Below, in pieces: positions 43,108 through 51,282 of a stretch of DNA of 64,000 bases (positions within the stretch are counted from its first letter, which is position 1; each line of letters begins with the position of its first letter). Source of the DNA: an uncultured Metabacillus sp. (GTDB lineage: Bacteria > Bacillota > Bacilli > Bacillales > Bacillaceae); assembly GCF_947503125.1 (NCBI RefSeq), contig NZ_CANNCR010000018.1, positions 1 through 64,000 of the forward strand, in the 5' to 3' direction. Both the position numbers and the translations under genes were made by a program. Below the pieces are notes generated by a model that worked only from the letters and a program-made list of their open reading frames with translations, was not told the DNA's origin and searched no databases.

Positions 43108-44061
43108 ATGCTAAGCTGGGAAGAAAGAAGACAGCTAGTGAAAACGGCTAGCTTGTATTATATAGAAGGATTAACTCAGGAGCAGATTGCGAAAAGGGTT
43201 GGAGTATCAAGGCCTGTTATCTCGAAGCATCTGCAAAAAGCTAAGGAATACGGAATCGTCGAAGTGTTTATTAAGGATGAAAGCTTACATACAGTTGAGC
43301 TTGAAAACAAACTTGAGACAAGATTTAACTTAAAGGACGCTGTCGTTGTTCCAAATACAAGTTCCAAAGAGCTAAGCAAAAAAGCAGTCGGTCAGGCAGC
43401 AGCAAACTACGTATCCAAAAATTTAAAGCGTGTAAAAAAGATAGGAATCAGCTGGGGAACGACGTTAGCGGAGTTTGTGAAGGAATACCCGTTTGAAAGA
43501 AGAGAGCATATGAAAATTGTCCCATTAGTAGGAGGAATGGGAAGTCAGCATGTTGAAATTCATGCTAATCAATTAGCTTATGAATTGGCGAAAAAAATGA
43601 ATGCAGCGTGCTCGTATCTTTATGTCCCGGCTTTTATTGAGTCTGGGGAATTAAAAGAACGGTTAGTGGATATGACAGACGTTAAATATGTCCTTGAAGA
43701 AGGAAAAAATGTTGATATGGCTATTGTCGGCATTGGAAACCCATATCATGATTCCATCCTAGAAAAAATCGGTTACTTAACAGCAAAAGAATTAGAGGAA
43801 TTTAAAAAGGTGGAAACCGTGGGTGATATCTCATCCCGCTTTGTCGATATAAATGGAAGGTTAATCAATCACCCTATAAATGATAAGGTGATTGGAATAA
43901 CCTTGGAAGAACTAAAGGAAATTGATGATGTTATTGCTGTTGCAGAAGGATTAAATAAAGTTGAAAGTATTTTAGGAGCACTAAATAGCCACTGCCTTGA
44001 CGTGTTAATCATTGATGAATCAACAGCAGCAGCTCTTTTAGAAAGAGTGGGGGACCTATAG
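43108..44061 (+). CDS. SorC-family sugar-responsive regulator 1
   Basis: 317 residues: N-terminal helix-turn-helix (YYIEGLTQEQIAKRVGVSRP then VISKHLQKAKE) and the SorC sugar-phosphate-binding domain with ISWGTTLAEF, VPLVGGMGS and VAEGLNKV. This is the best candidate to bind the operator repeated upstream of srlAE, the aco-type operon and the gat operon. ATG 43108 follows TTGAGGTGAAG. A paralogue closes the second PTS operon (49419). Confidence 0.88.
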   Translation: MLSWEERRQLVKTASLYYIEGLTQEQIAKRVGVSRPVISKHLQKAKEYGIVEVFIKDESLHTVELENKLETRFNLKDAVVVPNTSSKELSKKAVGQAAANYVSKNLKRVKKIGISWGTTLAEFVKEYPFERREHMKIVPLVGGMGSQHVEIHANQLAYELAKKMNAACSYLYVPAFIESGELKERLVDMTDVKYVLEEGKNVDMAIVGIGNPYHDSILEKIGYLTAKELEEFKKVETVGDISSRFVDINGRLINHPINDKVIGITLEELKEIDDVIAVAEGLNKVESILGALNSHCLDVLIIDESTAAALLERVGDL

Positions 44062-44186
44062 TATAATAACCATGACAAAGATTCGCTTTATTGTATAGCG
44101 TTAGTTTTAATGTTTAGTATTAGTGTAGGGAAATATCGCGAAATAAAGTTTTACTTTAGCAATTGATGAAAAAGGGGCGATAAACA

Positions 44187-44522
44187 TTGAAAAGATCTGA
44201 GATGGATGCTAATCTTTTTTGTATTTATTGCAATGATGAGACACCACATGTGCTCGTATATCTTAATGATGAAATTACCAGAATTGAATGCAAGGAATGT
44301 CATCATATCGTTGAGCTGAAGGTGGATATTATGAAAGAATTTTACAAAGAGATATATGAACGCGTCTCAACAAAGCCATCTCGAATAACGAGTGAGTATA
44401 AGAAGGATCTAAGCAGCTTTTTATCGAAACTCCCAATAAGAATTGCCAGCAAACCTTATCGGTTAATGCATGATTTAAACGAATCAAGAAAAATAATTAG
44501 AAAGTACAAGAAAAAGCAATAA
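44187..44522 (+). CDS. Small zinc-ribbon-containing protein
   Basis: 111 residues with an N-terminal four-cysteine zinc ribbon (CIYCND and CKECHH, about 12-39) and a basic helical C-terminus (SRKIIRKYKKKQ). Similar small proteins occur singly in Bacillus genomes, annotated only as bh protein; function unknown. TTG 44187 is used after AAAGGGGCGATA; ATG 44202 is possible. Confidence 0.65.
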   Translation: MKRSEMDANLFCIYCNDETPHVLVYLNDEITRIECKECHHIVELKVDIMKEFYKEIYERVSTKPSRITSEYKKDLSSFLSKLPIRIASKPYRLMHDLNESRKIIRKYKKKQ

Positions 44523-44535
44523 TTAATTTTTAATA

Positions 44536-44582
44536 AAAAATAATCCACCCGTTTTGAACAAAAAAACGGTGGATTATTTTAT
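44536..44582. terminator. Bidirectional terminator
   Basis: AATAATCCACC / GGTGGATTATT with an inner CGTTTT/AAAACG stem, between the zinc-ribbon gene and the convergent cupin gene. Confidence 0.9.
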
Positions 44583-44624
44583 GTATCCTTGTTTCAGTTA
44601 AACGAACAATCCAAGTTGGCTTTA

Positions 44625-45047
44625 TTATTTTCCTCCTTGTAACCATTCTTTTATTTCATCCGTCGTCTCAATCACCTGTTTATCGTTTCCTGGCGGTGTT
44701 TTAACGAAAAAAATCTCGGTACCTGGTTGTGAACGTTGTGCATACTTAATTCCAGGAGGTGTCACATAAAAGTCGCCTTGTTTAAAGGTATATACTTCTC
44801 CGGTTTCTACATCTATATATTCGGTCATCCCTTTCACAATAAACTGATATTCATAAGCTTGTGTATGATAATGCGGAGATTCGCTAATATATTCATCATA
44901 TGAAGTAATCCCAATCTCCAACTTATCATCTTCGATATAATCAAGCTCTTGAGGGCGTGATAACCTTCCTACTAAGTACTGTCTACTTGTATTTTCCAAT
45001 GATTTTACTATTTGTTCTCCTCTAATAATTTGAATTTGCTTTTTCAT
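44625..45047 (-). CDS. Cupin-domain protein
   Basis: 140-residue single cupin: metal-binding HYHTQAYEYQFIVKG (first motif) and GDFYVTPPGIKYA (second motif, with the usual His replaced by Lys). Such proteins are sugar isomerases, dioxygenase-like or regulatory; not assignable here. ATG 45047 follows AAGGAGGAAG. The longer open frame up to 45257 is repeat DNA and not credible as coding. Confidence 0.75.
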   Translation of the reverse strand: MKKQIQIIRGEQIVKSLENTSRQYLVGRLSRPQELDYIEDDKLEIGITSYDEYISESPHYHTQAYEYQFIVKGMTEYIDVETGEVYTFKQGDFYVTPPGIKYAQRSQPGTEIFFVKTPPGNDKQVIETTDEIKEWLQGGK

Positions 45048-45123
45048 CTTACTTCCTCCTTGTAAACGATTCTCTGATATTTTTGAAATAGGTTCCATTA
45101 TAAATTTATTTAAAAGGGAAATC

Positions 45124-45240
45124 TGGAATTTCGCTGATAAATCGTAAAAAACGCCGATAAAATTGGAATTTCGCTGATAAATCGTAAAAAACGCCGATAA
45201 AACTTGGATTTCGCCGATATACCGGAATTTCACGATAAAA
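45124..45240. repeat. Tandem 40-bp repeats upstream of the cupin gene
   Basis: Two nearly identical 40-base units at 45124-45163 and 45164-45203 (TGGAATTTCGCTGATAAATC, then GTAAAAAACGCCGATAAAA), followed by a degenerate third. Repeated TTTCGCYGATAA and CGCCGATAAA words. Confidence 0.85.
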
Positions 45241-45412
45241 CAAATGGCCAATAGCATAAAACTCCTCTGATAGCTTAAGTTTACCAGAGTAGCCCTTTAA
45301 GAACGCTGCCTTAGCTTCCTGCAATTTATAAACACTCTTAAAAATATGTATGAATGAAACCCGTCTACATCATATTTTTACCCTTTCACCTATATTATTT
45401 CAAATTTTATTG

Positions 45413-45486
45413 TTGACAACCCTTTCATTTCGTTTTAGAATGAACACATAACTTGTAACGAATGATAATGATTGTAACATATGTTA
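45413..45486 (+). promoter_or_regulatory. Promoter and palindrome of the DRL-gutM-srlAEB operon
   Basis: TTGACA (45413-45418), 17-base spacer, TAGAAT (45436-45441). Downstream is the perfect 12-base palindrome TAACATATGTTA (45475-45486), preceded by GTAACG and GTAAC words. The layout resembles the three shared operators but the sequence differs, fitting control by the second SorC protein. Confidence 0.7.
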
Positions 45487-45601
45487 TAAATTAATTATTT
45501 TTGTTCTTAAAAGGAATAATTGTTGTATCAGTTTTAAAAGTGTTATTGAGATTAACAAAAGTTATATATTTTTGATTTACACAAAGGGAGGATATTAGAA
45601 T

Positions 45602-46855
45602 ATGTCAATTTATCAACAGCTTTTAGAAAGAGAACGTGCGAATGAACCAATTAAAGTAGGAGTCATCGGTGCTGGACAAATGGGTTTTGGAATGATTGCT
45701 CAAATTTCTACGATTCCTGGGATGAGTGTTACAGGAATTAGTGATATCAATTTAGAGGCAGCAAAAAGAGCCGAAGATTTCTATCTATCACATTCAGCAA
45801 GAAAAGAATCAATCGTTGTATCAAATGATTTTCGTGAAGTGATTCATTCTCCAAATGTTGAAGTAATTGTTGATGCTACTGGTGTTCCAGAAGTTGGAGC
45901 TAATATTTCTTTAGAGGCTTTAACAGCTAAAAAACACCTTGTTTTATTAAATGTTGAAGTCGATATCACAATCGGTTCCATCATGCATCAACAATTTAAA
46001 AATGCTGGCTTGGTTTACACAGGGTCAGCAGGTGATGAGCCAGCAGCAACACTTGAGTTATATGAGTTTGCGAAAACAATGGGTATGGAAGTATTAGTTG
46101 CTGGTAAAGGAAAGAATAACAAATTACGAGTTACAGCAAATCCAGATACAGCAAGAGAAGAAGCTAAAAAGAATAAAATGGCAGCACATATGCTGGCTGC
46201 GTTCCAAGATGGTACGAAAACGATGGCGGAAATGAACTTATTGTCCAATGCGATTGGATTTGTTCCAGATGTTGTTGGAATGCATGGTATTGCTGGGGAT
46301 CTTGATTCTGTATTAAAAGATTTAGATCTTAAAGAAAAAGGCGGAGTTTTAAGTCAATATGGTGTAGTTGAATATGTAGACGGTCTTGCACCTGGGGTAT
46401 TTGTCATTGTAAAGGGACAAAATGAAGGTGTAGCACATGAATTAAATTATTTGTTGAAAAAAGGTGAAAGAGACCATCACATTCTATATCGCCCATATCA
46501 CTTAGCAAGTTTAGAAACACCAATTACAATTGCGAAAGCCGTTTTACAGCATGATTCATCGATTCATCCGTTAGGTGCACCGATTTCAGATACGGTTACG
46601 GTTGCAAAGCGTGATATCAAAGCTGGTGAAACATTAGATGGTATTGGCGGTTATTCCGTACGCGGTGTTCTTGAAACACATCAAGAAATGAAGCGTAACG
46701 GACATATTCCAATCGGCCTCATCAGCGGAAAGGTTGTTGCGAAAAGGGATATTCGTCAAGGTCAATTCCTTACAACTGACGATGTTGAATTAGATCATTC
46801 AACAACAGTTTGGAAGCTGAGAGCGCTTCAAGATACGTTATTCCCAACAGTTTAA
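45602..46855 (+). CDS. DRL (DXR-like)/SAF-domain NADP oxidoreductase in a polyol operon
   Basis: 417-residue oxidoreductase. The Rossmann domain has VGVIGAGQMGFGM (about 19-31). Conserved blocks VDATGVPEVGA, LLNVEVDITIG, GSAGDEPAATLELYEF and VAGKGKNNKL follow, and a C-terminal SAF-type domain (about 330-410, KRDIKAGETLDGIGGY). These blocks resemble Brucella DRL, the alternative 1-deoxyxylulose-5-phosphate reductoisomerase, as I remember it. The family also has many members of unknown role. Being the first gene of a PTS operon argues for catabolism, not isoprenoid synthesis: it could oxidise and isomerise a branched polyol phosphate to a 1-deoxyketose phosphate, or act on a related branched sugar. 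ATG follows AAAGGGAGG. Confidence 0.75.
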   Translation: MSIYQQLLERERANEPIKVGVIGAGQMGFGMIAQISTIPGMSVTGISDINLEAAKRAEDFYLSHSARKESIVVSNDFREVIHSPNVEVIVDATGVPEVGANISLEALTAKKHLVLLNVEVDITIGSIMHQQFKNAGLVYTGSAGDEPAATLELYEFAKTMGMEVLVAGKGKNNKLRVTANPDTAREEAKKNKMAAHMLAAFQDGTKTMAEMNLLSNAIGFVPDVVGMHGIAGDLDSVLKDLDLKEKGGVLSQYGVVEYVDGLAPGVFVIVKGQNEGVAHELNYLLKKGERDHHILYRPYHLASLETPITIAKAVLQHDSSIHPLGAPISDTVTVAKRDIKAGETLDGIGGYSVRGVLETHQEMKRNGHIPIGLISGKVVAKRDIRQGQFLTTDDVELDHSTTVWKLRALQDTLFPTV

Positions 46856-46884
46856 GGGAAAGTACAATCGTATTGTAAAACTAT

Positions 46885-46933
46885 AAAGGGTGTTGCAAAG
46901 CCAAATCTTTCCATCAGTTTTGTAACACCTTTT
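46885..46933 (+). terminator. Hairpin between the DRL-type gene and gutM
   Basis: AAAGG-GTGTT-CAAA pairs with TTTTG-AACAC-CTTTT. The short T tail suggests partial termination or processing inside the operon. Confidence 0.6.
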
Positions 46934-46964
46934 AGAAAACATAAATGAGGGGTGGATGCTCTTT

Positions 46965-47384
46965 ATGAAAATTGCCATTATTCTCTGTTGTTTATTAGTC
47001 ATTCAATATGCCCTAACCTTTATACAAGTACGTTATTATCGAAAAAGTATGGATAAGATTGTAAGCCGTTACACTCAGAAAGAGGGATATTATTTGTTTT
47101 CTGGTATGGAAAGACGGCAATTCCGCCCTGGAGCGATTGCGATGCTAGTGGTGGACAATCAATATATTATTCAAGAATGTCATGTCGTAAATGGTTTTTC
47201 GGTATTATCAAAGTTTAAAGAGTTGGAGAAATATAAAGGACAGCATGTAGGAGCTGTACTAGATAGTGTTCAAGAAAATAGCGGGGAGAAGCGCAAAAAA
47301 ATGCCAGCAATCAGTTCAGCTCTTGCAAAAGCTGCTGAAAATGCCTTGTTGTCGATATCGAAAAAAAATATCTCCATGGTTTAA
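46965..47384 (+). CDS. gutM: Glucitol operon activator-like protein GutM
   Basis: 139 residues with an N-terminal membrane helix (KIAIILCCLLVIQYALTFI) and a cytosolic domain containing RRQFRPGAIAMLVVD and ECHVVNGF. GutM/SrlM proteins modulate expression of glucitol PTS operons; the mechanism is poorly known. ATG 46965 is nine bases after GAGGGGTGG; ATG 46956 abuts it. Directly upstream of srlA, as in classic gut operons. Confidence 0.9.
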   Translation: MKIAIILCCLLVIQYALTFIQVRYYRKSMDKIVSRYTQKEGYYLFSGMERRQFRPGAIAMLVVDNQYIIQECHVVNGFSVLSKFKELEKYKGQHVGAVLDSVQENSGEKRKKMPAISSALAKAAENALLSISKKNISMV

Positions 47385-47404
47385 TGGGAAGGAGTGTTTA
47401 AATA

Positions 47405-47932
47405 ATGGAATGGATTCAATGGTTTGGTGAACATTTTATTGGAATGTTTAATGCTGGTGGAAAACAATTTATGAGTCTATTAACTGGCATTGTTCCAACG
47501 TTAGTTGTTTTATTAACATTTACGTATGCTGTTATTAAATTTGTTGGGGAAGAGAGAGTTAATAAAGTTATTCAATTCGCTGCTAAATATATGATCTTAC
47601 GTTATACGTTAATGCCAATCTTATCAATCTTGTTATTAACGAATCCAATGGCTTATACATTTGGTCGTTTTGTTCCAGAAAAACAAAAACCAGCCTTTTT
47701 TGATTCTTTAGTATCCTTCTTACATCCAGTTACAGCGTTATTTCCGTATGCTAATGCTGGTGAGCTCTTTGTTTATTTGGGAATCGCCAATGGTTTAGCG
47801 GAAGCAGGCTATTCGATGTCAGAACTTGCGGTTCGTTACTTCTTAGTCGGGATTGTCATTATGTTGATGCGCGGAGTAATCACAGAGTTGATTACAAAAT
47901 ATCTTGCTAGAAAAATGGAAGCGAATTCTTAA
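47405..47932 (+). CDS. srlA: PTS glucitol/sorbitol-type enzyme IIC2 (copy 2)
   Basis: 175-residue membrane subunit, with the same start (MEWIQWFGEHFIGMFNAGG) and the same conserved blocks as copy 1. ATG 47405 follows GGGAAGGAGTG, which fixes the start of copy 1 by comparison. Together with srlE and srlB it forms a complete permease. Confidence 0.95.
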   Translation: MEWIQWFGEHFIGMFNAGGKQFMSLLTGIVPTLVVLLTFTYAVIKFVGEERVNKVIQFAAKYMILRYTLMPILSILLLTNPMAYTFGRFVPEKQKPAFFDSLVSFLHPVTALFPYANAGELFVYLGIANGLAEAGYSMSELAVRYFLVGIVIMLMRGVITELITKYLARKMEANS

Positions 47933-47950
47933 TTACGAGGAGGTATCATC

Positions 47951-48967
47951 ATGACACAACGAGCAATTTTTGTTGATAAAGGTTCAGGCGGTTGGGGAGT
48001 CGGTCTTAGAATTGAACCGAAAGGAAAAAAAGTAAAGGTTGTTTCCATTACAGGTGGCGGAATTCACCCTGTTGCCAAGAAAATTGCAGAGTTATCAGGA
48101 ACGGAAGCTGTCGATGGCTTCAAAAACTCTGTACCTGAAGATGAGATGATGTGCGTTGTTATTGACTGTGGAGGAACAGCAAGAATCGGTCTATATCCAA
48201 TGAAGCGTATTCCAACAGTGGATATTTTGCCTTCTTCTCCATCTGGCCCGTTAGCAAAACACATTACAGAAGATATATTTGTATCAGGTGTAACGGAGAA
48301 AGAAATTAAACTAGCTGACGAAGCAACAGTTGTAACAAGCCAGCAAGAAGAAGCAGAAACTCCTAAGTTTGATACTAAGGATAAAGAAAGCTTTAAAGAA
48401 AACTATGAGAAGTTAAAGAAAGAAAATCGAGAAAGCAATGATAATTTCTTAATGAAATTTTCAAGAGGCATTGGAAAAGTTACTGGAACATTTTATCAAG
48501 CAGGCCGTGATTCCGTAGACATGTTGATTAAAAACATTATTCCTTTTATGGCATTTGTCAGTATGTTAATTGGAATCATCAATTACACTGGAATTGGTGA
48601 TGTGATTGCGAATTTCCTATCACCGCTGGCAGGTTCACTTTGGGGCTTAATCGTCATTGTTTTTGTTTGTACCTTGCCGTTCTTATCTCCAGTGCTTGGT
48701 CCAGGTGCCGTCATTGCACAAGTAATTGGGGTGTTGATTGGTACGCAGATTGCTGCTGGAAACATTCCGCCACAGTTTGCCCTTCCAGCATTATTTGCTA
48801 TAAATGGGCAGGTTGGTGCGGACTTCGTACCGGTTGGTTTATCATTAGGTGAAGCAAAACCGGAAACCGTTCAATATGGGGTGCCTGCTGTATTGTACAG
48901 TCGCTTAATCACAGGTGTACTTGCTGTTGTCATCGCTTATGTTGCGAGTTTTGGGATGTATGAGTAA
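47951..48967 (+). CDS. srlE: PTS glucitol/sorbitol-type enzyme IIBC1 (copy 2)
   Basis: 338 residues: IIB domain with phospho-Cys73 ([12 protein letters not shown]), linker of different sequence from copy 1 (about 118-150), and IIC1 membrane domain with [11 protein letters not shown] and [19 protein letters not shown] follows ACGAGGAGGTATC. The divergence from copy 1 is concentrated in the linker, and the permease core is nearly the same, so both probably recognise similar polyols. Confidence 0.95.
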   Translation: MTQRAIFVDKGSGGWGVGLRIEPKGKKVKVVSITGGGIHPVAKKIAELSGTEAVDGFKNSVPEDEMMCVVIDCGGTARIGLYPMKRIPTVDILPSSPSGPLAKHITEDIFVSGVTEKEIKLADEATVVTSQQEEAETPKFDTKDKESFKENYEKLKKENRESNDNFLMKFSRGIGKVTGTFYQAGRDSVDMLIKNIIPFMAFVSMLIGIINYTGIGDVIANFLSPLAGSLWGLIVIVFVCTLPFLSPVLGPGAVIAQVIGVLIGTQIAAGNIPPQFALPALFAINGQVGADFVPVGLSLGEAKPETVQYGVPAVLYSRLITGVLAVVIAYVASFGMYE

Positions 48968-49010
48968 ACTTTTAATAGTGTAGAATGCTATCTAAAATGG
49001 AGGAATGAAC

Positions 49011-49370
49011 ATGTATAAAAGTATAGTAAAAGAAATTGGAGCATTAGCCTTATCGTTTGAAGAAGAAAAAATTGTCATCTTATTTGGCCCTCAAGCACCT
49101 CAAGAACTAAAAGAAGTAGCTGTTATTCATGAATTCGAAGAAGATAGCTCAGATGAACCAATTAAGGTTGGAGGCATTCTTCAAGTAGATGATCAACAAT
49201 TTACCATTACAGCTGTAGGTTCAGCAGCGAATAATAATCTAAAGGAACTTGGTCATATTTCAATTTATTTCTCAGAGCCAGCTGAACAAGTTCTTCCAGG
49301 AGCTGTATTTGCAAGTCCTTATGAGCTTCCAAAATTTAAAGATGGCAGTGTAATAGAATTTAAAGGGTAA
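49011..49370 (+). CDS. srlB: PTS glucitol/sorbitol-type EIIA
   Basis: 119-residue phosphocarrier with the active histidine in VAVIHEF (His40) and the conserved C-terminal LGHISIYFSEP and LPGAVFASP. ATG 49011 is six bases after GGAGGA; ATG 49005 abuts it. It is the only EIIA-Gut in the window and must serve both SrlAE copies. Confidence 0.93.
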   Translation: MYKSIVKEIGALALSFEEEKIVILFGPQAPQELKEVAVIHEFEEDSSDEPIKVGGILQVDDQQFTITAVGSAANNNLKELGHISIYFSEPAEQVLPGAVFASPYELPKFKDGSVIEFKG

Positions 49371-49418
49371 TGTCACCTAGACATGAATTGATAAGAACGG
49401 AATAAAGGGGGTGCTGAT

Positions 49419-50363
49419 TTGTCCTTTTTTGAAGATAGAAGATTGCTTGTAAAAATTGCACATATGTACTATGAGGAGGGGGCTACTCAATCACAGATTG
49501 CCGACGAAATTGGGGTAAGCCGTTCGCTGATCTCGAAATACCTCTCCAAAGCCCGAGAGCTTGGGATTGTGGAAATTATTATTCACGACGATACCATTCA
49601 CCCCTTTAGACAGCTTGAAGGAAAGATTGAACGGTTATATGGGCTGCGTGAAGTGGTTTGTGTTCCAAACCTTGGTAATGAATCATCAAAGGCTCGAGTA
49701 GGAGCTGCAGCGGGTAAATATCTGCTAAGAGTCATCCGGGATGGACAAACCATTGGAGTTTCGTCTGGAACGACGATACATGAAATGGTAGAAGCGATTT
49801 CTACCAACCAGCAATTTCCAACTGTTACGTTTGTCCCGCTAGTTGGCGGAATGGGAAATGAGCGGGTTGATATTCATGCCAATCATATAGCAGCTACGTT
49901 TGCTGAAAGAATGCAAGCTCAATATAAGCTCCTCCATGCTCCGGTTGTTGTAGATTCGAAAGAAGCGAAAGAAATCTTTATGAGGCAAACTTCAATCCAG
50001 AATATCTTTTCTTTAGGTACGAAAGCGAATATAGCGATTGTAGGGATTGGCGGAACTCCTGAACATTCGACAATGGTAAAGTCCTATTTAGGGCAGGAGC
50101 ATCAAGAATATTTTGATCAATCAGATGTAGTCGGAGATATTTGTTATAACTTTATCAATGAGCATGGACAGGCATCAAATGTGTCATGGAATGAAAAAGT
50201 TATTGCTTTGGAAGTAGAGAAACTAAAAGATATTCCGCTAGTTGTTGGAGTAGCTTGCGGAGTGGAAAAAGTTAAGGCTATAAAGGCATCATTGGAAGGG
50301 AAACTAATAGATGTTCTTGTTACTGATGAGCAAACGGCAAAAGCCTTATTAGAGGAAGTATAG
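49419..50363 (+). CDS. SorC-family sugar-responsive regulator 2
   Basis: 314 residues, paralogue of the 43108 gene: helix-turn-helix YYEEGATQSQIADEIGVSRS then LISKYLSKARELG, and a SorC sensor domain with GVSSGTTIHEM, VPLVGGMGNERVDIHANHIA and VGVACGVEKVKAI. TTG 49419 follows AAAGGGGG. Last gene of the DRL-gutM-srlAEB operon and its probable autoregulated controller. Confidence 0.88.
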   Translation: MSFFEDRRLLVKIAHMYYEEGATQSQIADEIGVSRSLISKYLSKARELGIVEIIIHDDTIHPFRQLEGKIERLYGLREVVCVPNLGNESSKARVGAAAGKYLLRVIRDGQTIGVSSGTTIHEMVEAISTNQQFPTVTFVPLVGGMGNERVDIHANHIAATFAERMQAQYKLLHAPVVVDSKEAKEIFMRQTSIQNIFSLGTKANIAIVGIGGTPEHSTMVKSYLGQEHQEYFDQSDVVGDICYNFINEHGQASNVSWNEKVIALEVEKLKDIPLVVGVACGVEKVKAIKASLEGKLIDVLVTDEQTAKALLEEV

Positions 50364-50433
50364 CTTTATTATGGGACGAAATAATGTTATCGTCCCATTC
50401 TAATTTTTTTGGAAAATTTTTTTAACAACAATT

Positions 50434-50454
50434 AACTGAATATTCAGTTATAAT
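50434..50454 (+). promoter_or_regulatory. Perfect 16-bp palindrome overlapping a -10 box
   Basis: AACTGAATATTCAGTT (50434-50449) is perfectly self-complementary, and TATAAT follows at 50449-50454. The TGAATATTCA core is typical of TetR-family operators; no TetR gene is in the window. Confidence 0.7.
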
Positions 50455-50500
50455 AGAACTACTAAATATAGGTAAGCTAGAAATTGGGAGGAAGAATAAA

Positions 50501-50746
50501 ATGACGACGAGATACAACCTGATTTTACGTAATAAAGTTTATGTGGTTGATTTTGCACGTCCAAAAGAATCGAACGAAGCGCTGCTCGATTTCTTTTCTG
50601 ATGTTCAAAAGATAGATAGTAATATAGAATGTTTAGATCAGATCATCACAAAAATGAGAGGTAGAAATGTTGTTGATCATGATATTGTGCAACTTGCAAA
50701 AACGTATGAAAAAAATCTAGAGGAGCGGTATAATTTTGATCGATAA
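50501..50746 (+). CDS. Small uncharacterised protein, 81 residues
   Basis: ATG 50501 follows GGGAGGAAG. The sequence is mixed: a short beta-rich start (YNLILRNKVYVVDFAR) then helices (ALLDFFSDVQKIDSNIECLD and so on). Not recognised. Its promoter carries a perfect palindrome, so its expression is probably controlled by a repressor elsewhere. Confidence 0.6.
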   Translation: MTTRYNLILRNKVYVVDFARPKESNEALLDFFSDVQKIDSNIECLDQIITKMRGRNVVDHDIVQLAKTYEKNLEERYNFDR

Positions 50747-51240
50747 ACTTTGCCGTTCTCATTTGTTATTTCCTCTTTTCATCAACTCCAAAATGAACTT
50801 CAACGATTTTTTGACAAGGTGAATTAGAAACCATCCAAGTAATTGAAAAATCATAGTTTTTGCGAACTTTGCAGTAAGGAAATGTATTCTAGGTGAATGA
50901 AAGACGAAATTAATCAATAAAATCCCTTGAGAATATCTAATTTTCAAGGGATTATTTTATTGATTTTTCCAATCTGTGGATTTTTTGCAAAAACATCATA
51001 AATTCTCATGCAGTTGCAATAAATAATTTACAATTGCTTATTATCCTGTTTTTATAATTAAAATCTATTTGATTAATTACTAGACAGGCAATAAAAGTTT
51101 TTGAGTTCAATGAAAAGATTTCTCCTCTACTGGAAAGCTCGTAATAAATCAGATCAGCCACTGTATTTGCTCCTATAGCATTTTTATTTATCCATTTTTG
51201 TCATTTTTTAAATTATCTCTTGTTTAGAATTCTATTTTAG
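50747..51240. other. Gene-free AT-rich stretch
   Basis: Contains one terminator (50917-50961) and otherwise no gene, repeat or riboswitch that I can support. No purine-riboswitch core is visible before the efflux gene. Confidence 0.5.
50917..50961. terminator. Terminator
   Basis: AATAAAATCCCTTGA pairs with TCAAGGGATTATTTTATT around a 12-base loop; T-rich on both sides. Confidence 0.75.
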
Positions 51241-51260
51241 GTTACTATCTTAGTAGTAAC
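51241..51260 (+). promoter_or_regulatory. Inverted repeat at the purine-efflux promoter
   Basis: GTTACTA (51241-51247) and TAGTAAC (51254-51260) separated by six bases, 23 bases before the efflux gene start. Probable operator. Confidence 0.6.
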
Positions 51261-51282
51261 TTTGATAAAGGGGAGCAAGAGA

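Noticed and set aside
45106-45324. 72-codon minus-strand ORF
   Set aside because: Lies in tandem 40-bp repeat DNA; repeated GVFYDLSAKF peptides only reflect the repeats.
45602-46855. Homoserine dehydrogenase
   Set aside because: It has the Rossmann fold but lacks the rest of the homoserine dehydrogenase layout, and the SAF domain and DRL blocks fit better.
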